Position numbers and translations under genes: made by a program
Part shown: positions 1 to 6,282 of the stretch, piece by piece
How the letters are laid out: every line of letters starts with the position of its first letter
Position numbering within the stretch: position 1 is the first letter of the stretch
The notes under the pieces: generated by a model
Database searches by the model: none
What the model was told of the DNA's origin: nothing
The model's input: the letters and a program-made list of their open reading frames with translations, nothing else
From: an uncultured Bacilli bacterium
GTDB taxonomy: Bacteria; Bacillota_I; Bacilli_A; RF39; UBA660
Direction of reading: 5' to 3'
Assembly: GCA_947625005.1 (NCBI GenBank)
Contig: CANQNA010000040.1
Span: 1 to 11,316 of the forward strand
Length of the DNA: 11,316 nucleotides

Positions 1-251
1 TCAATTTTGCCATATTTTCTTTCTTTTTTGATGTAATTTTTAGATTCATCTTTTTCTTCGCTTTCTTCATTTTTTTCTGCTTTGATTGTTAATGTTCCTT
101 TATGGCATTCAATTTTAATTTCATCTTTTTTATATCCTGGAATATCCATTTCTAAATGATAATTATTATCTTTTTCATAGATATCACATTGCATTCCTTT
201 CATTGTAGGTATTTCATCTAATAAATTATCGTAAAAAATTCTTGGTAACAT
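1..251 (-). CDS. Hsp20/alpha-crystallin small heat-shock protein (3' end beyond window)
   Basis: ATP-independent holdase that binds unfolding proteins in the cytoplasm. Only the first 83 codons are inside the window; the C-terminal part, with the usual A-x-x-x-G-V-L and I-x-I motifs, lies off the left edge. What is visible is typical of bacterial Hsp20: a short N-terminal arm (MLPRIFYDNLLDEIP), then the start of the alpha-crystallin domain with CDIYEKDNNYHLEMDIPGYKK, the strand IKIECHKGTLTIKAEK, an acidic loop (NEESEEKDES) and YIKKERKYGKI. I chose the ATG at 251 because the Shine-Dalgarno AGAAAGGA sits 7 nt before it; a second in-frame ATG at 257 is directly against that site. The gene follows htpG by 13 bases, and its ribosome-binding site abuts the htpG stop codon, so it is probably co-transcribed from the CIRCE-controlled promoter. 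Confidence 0.9.
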   Translation of the reverse strand, partial: MLPRIFYDNLLDEIPTMKGMQCDIYEKDNNYHLEMDIPGYKKDEIKIECHKGTLTIKAEKNEESEEKDESKNYIKKERKYGKI

Positions 252-264
252 AAACATTTCCTTT

Positions 265-2118
265 CTATTTATCTGCAAGTATTTCACAAACTAAATTACT
301 AATTTCTGTTGGATTATCAATTGCTAATCCTTCAATTAAACGAGCTTGTGAATATAATACTTTTGCATACTTTTCTAATTCTTCTGTATTTTTATTTTTA
401 TATAATTCCTTTAGTTTTTTGGCAATTGGATGATTATTATTGATTTCCATAGTTGTTTTAGCCTCTATATTTTCCGAATTAGGCATAGCATTAATTACTT
501 TTTGCATTTCTAAAGATATTTCTCCACTAGAAGTTAAACATACTGGATGATTTTTTAATCTATTTGTAAATTTAACTTCATTAATATTTAACTTCTCTTT
601 AAGAGAATTTAATAAATCTTTATTATCTTCATTTTCTTTTTTAATCTTTTCCTTGTCTTCTTCAGAATCTAAATCTAAAGATTCATCAGATACATTAACA
701 AAAGATTTTTCTTGATAATTTTGTAAAGATTTTAAAGTAAATTCGTCAACATAATCAGTTAAATAAAGAATTTCATATCCTTTTTCTTTGACTGTTTCAA
801 CTTGAGGTAACATATCTATTTTATCCACAGTTTCTCCACAAGCATAATAAATACTTGTTTGATCATCTTTCATATTTTTTACATATTCATCTAAAGTAAT
901 ATATTTTTTCTCTGCAGATGATTTAAATAATAATAAATCTTGTAATTTATCTTTATTCATTCCATAAGAAGTATATATTCCATATTTTAAGCCTGTTCCA
1001 AAAGCTTCAAAGAATTTTTCATAAGCCGATCTTTCCTCTGTTTGCATTGTTTGTAATTCTTTTATTATTTTAGTTTCTAGACTTTTAGCAATTAACTTAA
1101 CTTGATGATCTTGTTGAAGTGTCTCTCTGGAAATATTTAAAGTTAAATCTTCACTATCCACTACTCCTTTTACAAAACTAAAGTAATCTGGTAATAATTC
1201 TGCACATTTTTCTTGAATTAATACTCCTTTTGTATAAAGTTTTAGACCTTTTTCGTATTCTTTCGTGTAATAATCAAATGGAGCATGACTTGGTATAAAT
1301 AATAAAGCTTGATACGTAGAAATACCTTCTACTTCAGTACGAATTACTTTTAAAGGAGGTTCATAATCATAAAATTTATCTGTATAAAAATCATTATATT
1401 CCTCTTCTTTAACATCCTTTTGTTTTTTCTTCCATATAGGAATCATACTATTTAATGTTTGATATTCTTCTTTGTCGTTTTCTTTTTTCAACATTACAAT
1501 AGGATAATGAATATAATCAGAATATTTTTTAATTAAACTTTCAATTTTATAATCATTTAAAAATTCATCATATTCTTCTGTTTCTGTATTGTCTTTAAGA
1601 TGTAATTTTATAATTGTTCCAATATCCTTTTTGTCTGTTGACTCGATAGAATAACCATCAATACCATTAGAAGTCCACTTATAAGCTAAATCCGAATCAA
1701 CTGATTTACTAATGACTTCTACAGTTTTACTAACCATAAAAGCGGAATAAAAACCAACTCCAAATTGTCCAATAATTTCAATGTTTTTCTTTGGTTCATT
1801 ATTTTCTTTAAATAGAGCTGAACCACTTTTAGCAATTGTCCCTAGATTTTCTTCTAGTTCACTTTCTGTCATACCACAACCATTGTCAGTTATTGTTATG
1901 GTTCTTTCATCTTTATTAACATCTATTTGAATCTTTAAGTCCTTTTGTTTTACTTTAATATCTTTATCTGTTAAAGAACGATAATAAAGTTTATCAATAG
2001 CATCACTAGCATTACTAATTAATTCTCTTAAGAAAATCTCTTTATTAGTATAAATAGAATTAATCATCATATCTAAGACTTTTTTAGATTCTGCTTTAAA
2101 TTGTTTTTTCTTCATCAT
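265..2118 (-). CDS. htpG: Molecular chaperone HtpG (bacterial Hsp90)
   Basis: Cytoplasmic ATP-dependent chaperone that works as a homodimer. At 617 aa it is close to the usual 620-635. The N-terminal GHKL ATPase domain is intact: E32 and N36 in ELISNASDA, the DNGCGM box (78-83) and GQFGVGFYSAF (117-127). The middle domain carries the SRETLQ segment (330-335) with R331, the catalytic-loop arginine of the family. The charged region near 480-520 leads into the C-terminal dimerisation domain. Translation starts at one of two adjacent ATGs (2118 or 2115), and the upstream Shine-Dalgarno is weak (GAGTGA). First gene of a two-gene operon with hsp20. A promoter and CIRCE lie just upstream, so HrcA-type heat-shock control is predicted; in Bacillus subtilis htpG is not under HrcA. 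Ends in TAG. No anomalies in the reading frame. Confidence 0.98.
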   Translation of the reverse strand: MMKKKQFKAESKKVLDMMINSIYTNKEIFLRELISNASDAIDKLYYRSLTDKDIKVKQKDLKIQIDVNKDERTITITDNGCGMTESELEENLGTIAKSGSALFKENNEPKKNIEIIGQFGVGFYSAFMVSKTVEVISKSVDSDLAYKWTSNGIDGYSIESTDKKDIGTIIKLHLKDNTETEEYDEFLNDYKIESLIKKYSDYIHYPIVMLKKENDKEEYQTLNSMIPIWKKKQKDVKEEEYNDFYTDKFYDYEPPLKVIRTEVEGISTYQALLFIPSHAPFDYYTKEYEKGLKLYTKGVLIQEKCAELLPDYFSFVKGVVDSEDLTLNISRETLQQDHQVKLIAKSLETKIIKELQTMQTEERSAYEKFFEAFGTGLKYGIYTSYGMNKDKLQDLLLFKSSAEKKYITLDEYVKNMKDDQTSIYYACGETVDKIDMLPQVETVKEKGYEILYLTDYVDEFTLKSLQNYQEKSFVNVSDESLDLDSEEDKEKIKKENEDNKDLLNSLKEKLNINEVKFTNRLKNHPVCLTSSGEISLEMQKVINAMPNSENIEAKTTMEINNNHPIAKKLKELYKNKNTEELEKYAKVLYSQARLIEGLAIDNPTEISNLVCEILADK

Positions 2119-2158
2119 TTCACTCTTTTCTACGTTAGTTTTTGCTCTAACTAAGTAT

Positions 2159-2187
2159 ATAATAATACTTTAATTAGCACTTGTCAA
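2159..2187 (-). promoter_or_regulatory. Sigma-A promoter of htpG-hsp20
   Basis: Reading the minus strand: TTGACA (2187-2182), 17 bases, then TATTAT (2164-2159). The -35 box is a perfect consensus and the -10 box has five of six matches. The predicted start is near 2152, giving a leader of about 33 nt before the htpG ATG. The -35 box lies inside the CIRCE element, in a position where bound HrcA should block RNA polymerase. Confidence 0.8.
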
Positions 2188-2200
2188 TATAAAGTGCTAA
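2174..2200 (-). promoter_or_regulatory. CIRCE element (HrcA operator)
   Basis: Perfect 9-9-9 inverted repeat: TTAGCACTT, a 9-base spacer (2183-2191), then AAGTGCTAA. The established consensus is TTAGCACTC-N9-GAGTGCTAA, so only the innermost pair of each arm differs (C/G replaced by T/A), and that change keeps the dyad. The element covers the -35 box of the htpG promoter. HrcA itself is not encoded in this window. Confidence 0.92.
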
Positions 2201-2291
2201 AAAATATTTTTTTGTCCTCTAGCTAATGTAAAAAGAAATATTTCCCAAAAAAACTGAGCAAAAAATAGGGGGTCGTGCGTCATCTTATATA

Positions 2292-2320
2292 TTGAGACCT
2301 ATAGTGATAAAATTTAAAGT
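2292..2320 (+). promoter_or_regulatory. Candidate promoter of the small Cro/C1-type regulator
   Basis: Two overlapping readings are possible. One is TTGAGA (2292-2297), 17 bases, TAAAGT (2315-2320). The other is an extended -10, TG-A-TAAAAT (2305-2313), with no good -35. Both lie just before a strong Shine-Dalgarno (GGGAGG, 2330-2335). The sequence alone does not decide between them. Confidence 0.45.
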
Positions 2321-2343
2321 ATAAACAACGGGAGGTTTATTTT

Positions 2344-2601
2344 ATGAAAAAAGAAGCAAGAATCTTTATAATACCTTGTGCAAATGGTTATTATCGTTTT
2401 AAATTAGAAATAATTTTAAAAAAAATGAAAAAAAGCAAGTATAATCTTGCCAAAAAATTAAATTCTGAATATAAAGTTGTTAATAGATATGCGCGTGGTA
2501 ATTTAACTCGTTTTGATGCAAATCTTCTTGCTAAAATATGTGATTTTTGTAATTGCAAACTAGAAGACATTTTAGAGTATATACCTAATAAAAGAAGTTA
2601 A
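2344..2601 (+). CDS. Small Cro/C1 (XRE)-type helix-turn-helix regulator
   Basis: Predicted DNA-binding protein of 85 aa. Residues 19-81 match the small YozG-like branch of the XRE/Cro family: FKLEIILKKMKKSKYNLAKKL forms the first helices, the recognition region is near SEYKVVNRYARGNLTRFD (41-58), and the domain closes with the family's common ending, ANLLAKICDFCNCKLEDILEYIPNK. The 18 residues in front (MKKEARIFIIPCANGYYR) are longer than usual for this family. The start at 2344 is nevertheless supported by GGGAGG eight bases upstream, and there is no ATG near residue 19. No ligand domain is present. It stands alone, divergent from htpG and convergent with the DUF368 gene; targets are unknown. 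A 10-base inverted sequence on both sides of the gene (2301-2310 and 2629-2638) is a candidate self-regulatory site. Confidence 0.85.
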   Translation: MKKEARIFIIPCANGYYRFKLEIILKKMKKSKYNLAKKLNSEYKVVNRYARGNLTRFDANLLAKICDFCNCKLEDILEYIPNKRS

Positions 2602-2669
2602 AAATCTTTTTTTAGCTATAAATATGACTTATCACTATTATTGGATAAATATTAAAATTTATAATATTT

Positions 2670-3575
2670 TCATTTATATTCATAAATTCTCCTATTTATT
2701 TTATCTAATTTATTTTTTAAAAATTGTAATCCAATAATAATTAATCCTCCTAAAACAAAGAATGGTAAAGAAAATGATGAATAGCTTAAAGCTGGTAAAG
2801 GATTATCTAAAGTTCTTGGACCTTCAATAATAGCATAAAGAGAACCTAACATTAAACCAAGAATTAAATAAATTACCGCAGAACGATTCTTTTCTAAAGA
2901 TTTTTTAATAATCTTAATAATTGCTACTATTCCTGTAATTACTCCTAACCCAAAAATAATAACAATAGGTAAATATGATAAATTGAAGTGTAAAAGTTCT
3001 TTTATAGCATTAATTATAGGAATATATAAACCAAAGATTAAAAGAATTGTAGATCCACTAATTCCTGGAAGAATCATAGCACTTATGGCAACCATTGCAA
3101 CAACAAAAGTATAAATTATTAGTCCAAAGTTTAATTTAGTTAAATTAATCTGAGTGCCTGTACTTCCTAAAGGATTAAAATAGGTTATAGTACAAACTAA
3201 AGCAATACCAATTAATAAAAATAAAATATTATAATACTTTCCCTTTAATACTTTTTTTTCTTCGCTTATAATAATTGGAATAGCAAAGATAATAAAACCT
3301 AAAAATAAAGAACTAACTTTATAAATATGACGTTCAAATAAACTACTAAGAATTAGAACTGCTAAAACAAAACCAACTATCCATCCTATAGCAATCTTTG
3401 CTAAAAATTTTAATGCTGCCTTCTTCTTTTTTTTATTTCCTGTAGCTAAATCATCTAAAGATGTTATAAATTTGTCATAAAAACCTAATAAAAAAGCAAT
3501 AGTTCCTCCTGAAACACCGGGAACACTATCAGCTAAAGCCATACAAAACCCTCTAATAAAATTAAGAATATACAT
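2670..3575 (-). CDS. DUF368 membrane protein, probable polyprenyl-phosphate transporter (PopT type)
   Basis: Multi-pass membrane protein of 301 aa, normal for DUF368. DUF368 proteins have been shown to move undecaprenyl phosphate across the membrane for recycling of the lipid carrier used in peptidoglycan and teichoic acid synthesis; that role is inferred here by family. The fold's internal duplication is easy to see: PGVSGGTIAFLLGFYDKFI (19-37) and PGISGSTILLIFGLYIPII (170-188) are the two matching re-entrant segments. A lysine run (GNKKKKKAALK, 47-57) lies between the first segment and the next hydrophobic stretch. The start at 3575 has AGGTGAT closely upstream and gives the usual N-terminus NFIRGFCMALADSVPGVSGGT. 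The stop is TGA, the only TGA stop seen in the window. It has its own promoter (3591-3619) and is transcribed divergently from the sortase gene. Confidence 0.93.
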   Translation of the reverse strand: MYILNFIRGFCMALADSVPGVSGGTIAFLLGFYDKFITSLDDLATGNKKKKKAALKFLAKIAIGWIVGFVLAVLILSSLFERHIYKVSSLFLGFIIFAIPIIISEEKKVLKGKYYNILFLLIGIALVCTITYFNPLGSTGTQINLTKLNFGLIIYTFVVAMVAISAMILPGISGSTILLIFGLYIPIINAIKELLHFNLSYLPIVIIFGLGVITGIVAIIKIIKKSLEKNRSAVIYLILGLMLGSLYAIIEGPRTLDNPLPALSYSSFSLPFFVLGGLIIIGLQFLKNKLDKINRRIYEYK

Positions 3576-3590
3576 AATATCACCTATCTA

Positions 3591-3619
3591 ATTTTATCAT
3601 ATTAAAAAAACTCTGTAAA
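3591..3619 (-). promoter_or_regulatory. Promoter of the DUF368 gene
   Basis: Minus strand: TTTACA (3619-3614), 17 bases, TAAAAT (3596-3591), with TG one base before the -10 (extended -10). The predicted start falls shortly before the Shine-Dalgarno, giving a very short leader. Confidence 0.65.
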
Positions 3620-3666
3620 TTGAATAAATATTTTTATTTTTTCCAAAATAAAATTGAGATGATTAA

Positions 3667-4473
3667 ATGAAGAAGAAAAAATATATTTTATCTATTCTAT
3701 TAGTAGTTAGTTTAATTTTTAGTTTAGTAAATTTTTTTCATATAATAAATTATTCTGTAAGTCAAAAAAAAACTAAAAAATTAGAAACTTTAGTACAACA
3801 AACTCATAGAGATGTAGAAAAAAATGATGATGCGGTATTTGTAAATCCTCCGTCTAATGAATTAGATAATTATTGGCTATATATTAATGAAGAATTTTTG
3901 CGTACGGATTTTACTGATTTATTAAAGAAAAATAGTGATACAGTTGCTTGGATAAATGTTAAAGGGACTGATATTGATAACGTAGTAGTACAAGGAACTG
4001 ACAATAAATTTTATTTAAATCATTCTTTTGATAAAAGTCAGGCTCATGCCGGATGGATTTTTTCTGATTATCGCAATGATTTTTCTAATTTAAAAAAGAA
4101 TACAATAATTTATGGACATAATATGAAAGATGGTAGTATGTTTGGGACTTTAAAAAATGTTTTAAAAAAAGATTGGCAAGAAAATACTGATAATCATATT
4201 ATAAAAATTTCTAGTACCTATGAAAATACTATTTGGCAAGTATTTAGTGTTTATACTATTTATCAAGAAAGTTTTTACATTACTACTAATTTTAATAGTC
4301 TTAACAATTACGAAAAGTTTTTAGAAACTTTGAAAAATAGAAGTATTTATGATTTTAATACTAGTATTGATATTAATGATAAAATTTTAACGTTGTCTAC
4401 TTGTAAAGATTATAAAGGGAATAGAATTGTAGTTCATGCTAAATTAATAAAAAAAGAAGCAAGTTCTAATTAA
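3667..4473 (+). CDS. srtB: Class B sortase
   Basis: Membrane-anchored cysteine transpeptidase that cuts a C-terminal sorting signal and joins the protein to cell-wall peptidoglycan. At 268 aa it has one N-terminal membrane anchor (about 6-28, after MKKKK), so the catalytic domain faces outside. The class B core starts near SDTVAWINVKGTDIDNVVVQ (90-109). The catalytic triad is visible: His151 in IIYGHNM, Cys246 in LTLSTC and Arg253 in GNRIVVHAKLI. The TLSTC-to-Arg spacing and the VVHAKL ending are typical of SrtB rather than class A, C or D. The Shine-Dalgarno is weak (GAGATGA). Its convergent neighbour encodes a secreted protein ending in an NPATSD-type sorting signal, a likely substrate. The two stop codons overlap, and a terminator hairpin covers both ends. 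I could not identify a convincing promoter in the AT-rich stretch upstream. Confidence 0.95.
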   Translation: MKKKKYILSILLVVSLIFSLVNFFHIINYSVSQKKTKKLETLVQQTHRDVEKNDDAVFVNPPSNELDNYWLYINEEFLRTDFTDLLKKNSDTVAWINVKGTDIDNVVVQGTDNKFYLNHSFDKSQAHAGWIFSDYRNDFSNLKKNTIIYGHNMKDGSMFGTLKNVLKKDWQENTDNHIIKISSTYENTIWQVFSVYTIYQESFYITTNFNSLNNYEKFLETLKNRSIYDFNTSIDINDKILTLSTCKDYKGNRIVVHAKLIKKEASSN

Positions 4474-4481
4474 GCTTCTTT
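4453..4481. terminator. Bidirectional terminator inside the converging gene ends
   Basis: An 8-bp stem, AAAGAAGC (4453-4460) and GCTTCTTT (4474-4481), around a 13-base loop that contains both overlapping stop codons (TTAA, 4470-4473). On the minus strand the stem is followed by TTTTTTT-A-TT, a good U-tract, so it ends the surface-protein transcript well. On the plus strand the tail (TTTAGTTAATTTT) is weaker. Confidence 0.65.
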
Positions 4482-5204
4482 AGTTAATTTTCTTAATATT
4501 AAAGTAAAACCAATTAAACCAGCAATCTCAGATATTAAATATATTGGTAATTTATCAGAAGTGGCTGGATTATCTGCTTGATCACCTGGAAAAAGTTCTT
4601 CAAACTCACTTAGAGATACTTCATCTCCTTTTGTGATGATTTTATCAATACCATTTAAAGTTATAATAGCATCTTTAGAATCACTTGGTACCCAAAATGA
4701 TGGAGTATCAGCAGTCTCATCATCATTAATGATATAAAAATCATCTGCTAATATTAATTTAGAAGTGTCTTCAACATTTTTTCCTTGACTTAATTCAATT
4801 CCACCAAATCCGTTACCTGAAACATTAATTTTTCCAACTAAAGTTAAAGTAGAACCATTTACTAAAATTGCCGCATTTCCTCCAGTTAAAGTAATATCTT
4901 TAAGTGTTGCATTTGTTTTATAAAATTGTAATAAATAAATTCCACCCCAAACTTTTTTATCAACGCTTCCTACATATTTCATAGTATGACCATTACCATC
5001 AATTGTAACTGTTCTGGAAACTGTTATTTTTTCTGTAGTATTAATATCACTACCTAATTCAATAGTTGTTACATCTTTATTATCTATAGCATTTTTTAGT
5101 TCATCTTGATTATTAACAGTTACAGTTGAATCAGCATTAGCAGTAAGTGGTAATACTATAGTTAAAAGGAATAAAAATATTGTCATTTTTATAACTTTTT
5201 TCAT
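4470..5204 (-). CDS. Secreted beta-helix surface protein with NPATSD sorting signal (predicted sortase B substrate)
   Basis: Predicted exported, wall-anchored protein of 244 aa. A signal peptide (MKKVIKMTIFLFLLTIVLPLTANA) ends in an A-N-A cleavage site near residue 24. Residues about 27-190 read as a short right-handed parallel beta-helix of the pectate-lyase-like kind: a DELKNAIDNKDVTTIELGSDI entry segment, then TVTIDGNGHTM, LKDITLTGGNAAILVNGSTLTL and INVSGNGFGGIEL. No catalytic residues are evident, so adhesion or ligand binding is more likely than hydrolysis. The C-terminus has a full sorting signal: NPATSD (212-217), a hydrophobic span (219-237) and the basic tail RKLTKEA. I place the start at 5204, where AGAAAGGAG lies 6 bases upstream; the longer frame from 5255 only adds a charged stretch ahead of the signal peptide. 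It converges on the sortase gene with overlapping stops. Confidence 0.87.
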   Translation of the reverse strand: MKKVIKMTIFLFLLTIVLPLTANADSTVTVNNQDELKNAIDNKDVTTIELGSDINTTEKITVSRTVTIDGNGHTMKYVGSVDKKVWGGIYLLQFYKTNATLKDITLTGGNAAILVNGSTLTLVGKINVSGNGFGGIELSQGKNVEDTSKLILADDFYIINDDETADTPSFWVPSDSKDAIITLNGIDKIITKGDEVSLSEFEELFPGDQADNPATSDKLPIYLISEIAGLIGFTLILRKLTKEA

Positions 5205-5299
5205 TTTTTTCTCCTTTCTGTTTTTAGTTTGAGTATTTTCGACAAATTTATACATAATATGATATTCCTTTTATAGGTTTCTAAAAAACTACAAAATTT

Positions 5300-5323
5300 A
5301 AAAAAAACAAGTCGAAACTTGTT
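5300..5323 (-). terminator. Rho-independent terminator of the DUF362 gene
   Basis: Minus strand: AACAAGT, loop TTCG, ACTTGTT (5323-5306), followed by TTTTTT (5305-5300) and more T-rich sequence. The stem has 7 bp and closes on a UUCG-type tetraloop. It begins 15 bases after the DUF362 stop codon and separates that gene from the surface-protein gene. Confidence 0.9.
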
Positions 5324-5338
5324 AATTTATAATATTTA

Positions 5339-6226
5339 CTAATCCTTTTTTATTTCTATTAATTCATAATCTTTAGAGCCTATTCCTAAATTGCTTGCAG
5401 CCTCAATAGTATGAGTACCATGGCGTGATTCAATTCTTTCCACTAAATGATCTCTTCCTGGATCTTTAGAAGTATAAACTAAATCAATACAAGCTTGATC
5501 TAGAGCGACTGGATCTAAAGATGATAATATTCCAATATCTTTCATACAAGGATCTTCGGCAACATTACAACAATCGCAGTCAACTGATAAATTGCACATA
5601 ACATTAATATAAGCAATATTATCTTTGAAATAATCTACTACGGAAGAAGCAGCATCAGCCATAGATTCTAAAAATTTAATTTGATCGGTTTTAAACATAT
5701 CTTCATAAGAACCATTTTCTTTTCCAGCACAATGAATATATCTTTTCCCTTTGCTAGAAGCAATTCCAATAGATAATTGTTTTAATGCTCCTCCATATCC
5801 ACCCATTGGGTGACCTTTAAAATGAGACAATACTAACATAGAATCATAATTATCAATATTTTTACCAACATAATTTTTCTTAATAACTTTTCCCTTAGGT
5901 ATTTCCAAAACTTTATCTGGACCTTCGCTATCTAAAATGTCAACATTATAATACTTGCTCCAGCCATGTTCTTCTATTAACTTTTGGTGTTTTTCGGTAG
6001 TATCCCTTGCTCCATCATAAGCTGTATTGCATTCTACAATAGTTCCATTTACATAATCTATAATAGACTTCATAAATTCTGGACGAAGATAATTTTGATT
6101 TCCTTTCTCTCCAGAATGAACTTTTACTGCTACTTTCCCCGGTAAAGTTTTGTTTAAAACTTTATACATTTCCACAACATTTTCTGGTGTAATTTCTCTT
6201 ATAAAATATACTTTTGATTTTTCCAT
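5339..6226 (-). CDS. DUF362 domain-containing protein with cysteine cluster
   Basis: Soluble protein of 295 aa with no signal peptide or membrane segment, belonging to the DUF362 family, which has no settled biochemical role. Recognisable family stretches are KVAVKVHSGEKGNQNYLRPEF (31-51), IVECNTAYDGARDTTEKH (63-80), LSHFKGHPMGGYGGALKQLSIGIAS (133-157) and DIGILSSLDPVALDQACIDLV (230-250). Five cysteines are packed at 211, 217, 219, 220 and 227 (CNLSVDCDCCNVAEDPC), an arrangement that could hold a metal or iron-sulfur centre. The separate CxxCxxCxxxC ferredoxin module found in some relatives is absent. AGAAAGGA lies 8 bases before the ATG. It has an extended -10 promoter upstream (6248-6276) and a strong terminator downstream, so it looks monocistronic. 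Family assignment is secure; function is unknown. Confidence 0.9.
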   Translation of the reverse strand: MEKSKVYFIREITPENVVEMYKVLNKTLPGKVAVKVHSGEKGNQNYLRPEFMKSIIDYVNGTIVECNTAYDGARDTTEKHQKLIEEHGWSKYYNVDILDSEGPDKVLEIPKGKVIKKNYVGKNIDNYDSMLVLSHFKGHPMGGYGGALKQLSIGIASSKGKRYIHCAGKENGSYEDMFKTDQIKFLESMADAASSVVDYFKDNIAYINVMCNLSVDCDCCNVAEDPCMKDIGILSSLDPVALDQACIDLVYTSKDPGRDHLVERIESRHGTHTIEAASNLGIGSKDYELIEIKKD

Positions 6227-6247
6227 AAAATCTATCCTTTCTTAATT

Positions 6248-6276
6248 ATTATAACACTAACTAGTAAGTTCAATAA
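6248..6276 (-). promoter_or_regulatory. Promoter of the DUF362 gene
   Basis: Minus strand: a perfect extended -10, TG-T-TATAAT (TATAAT at 6253-6248), with a weak -35, TTATTG (6276-6271), 17 bases upstream. It lies just before the gene's Shine-Dalgarno and downstream of the probable gene remnant. Confidence 0.7.
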
Positions 6277-6282
6277 CTTTAT

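Noticed and set aside
2647..2669. AAATATTA/TAATATTT dyad as a terminator between the small regulator and DUF368
   Set aside because: It is pure A/T with no proper U-tract on either strand; such dyads are expected by chance in this composition.
2670..2672. TGA read as Trp (Mycoplasma-type code) extending DUF368 by a few residues
   Set aside because: All Trp codons in the window are TGG, no gene contains an internal TGA, and the protein already ends at the family's usual length.
5205..5255. Longer start for the surface protein (ATG at 5255)
   Set aside because: It would put 17 charged residues ahead of the signal peptide, while the ATG at 5204 has a much better Shine-Dalgarno (AGAAAGGAG) 6 bases upstream.
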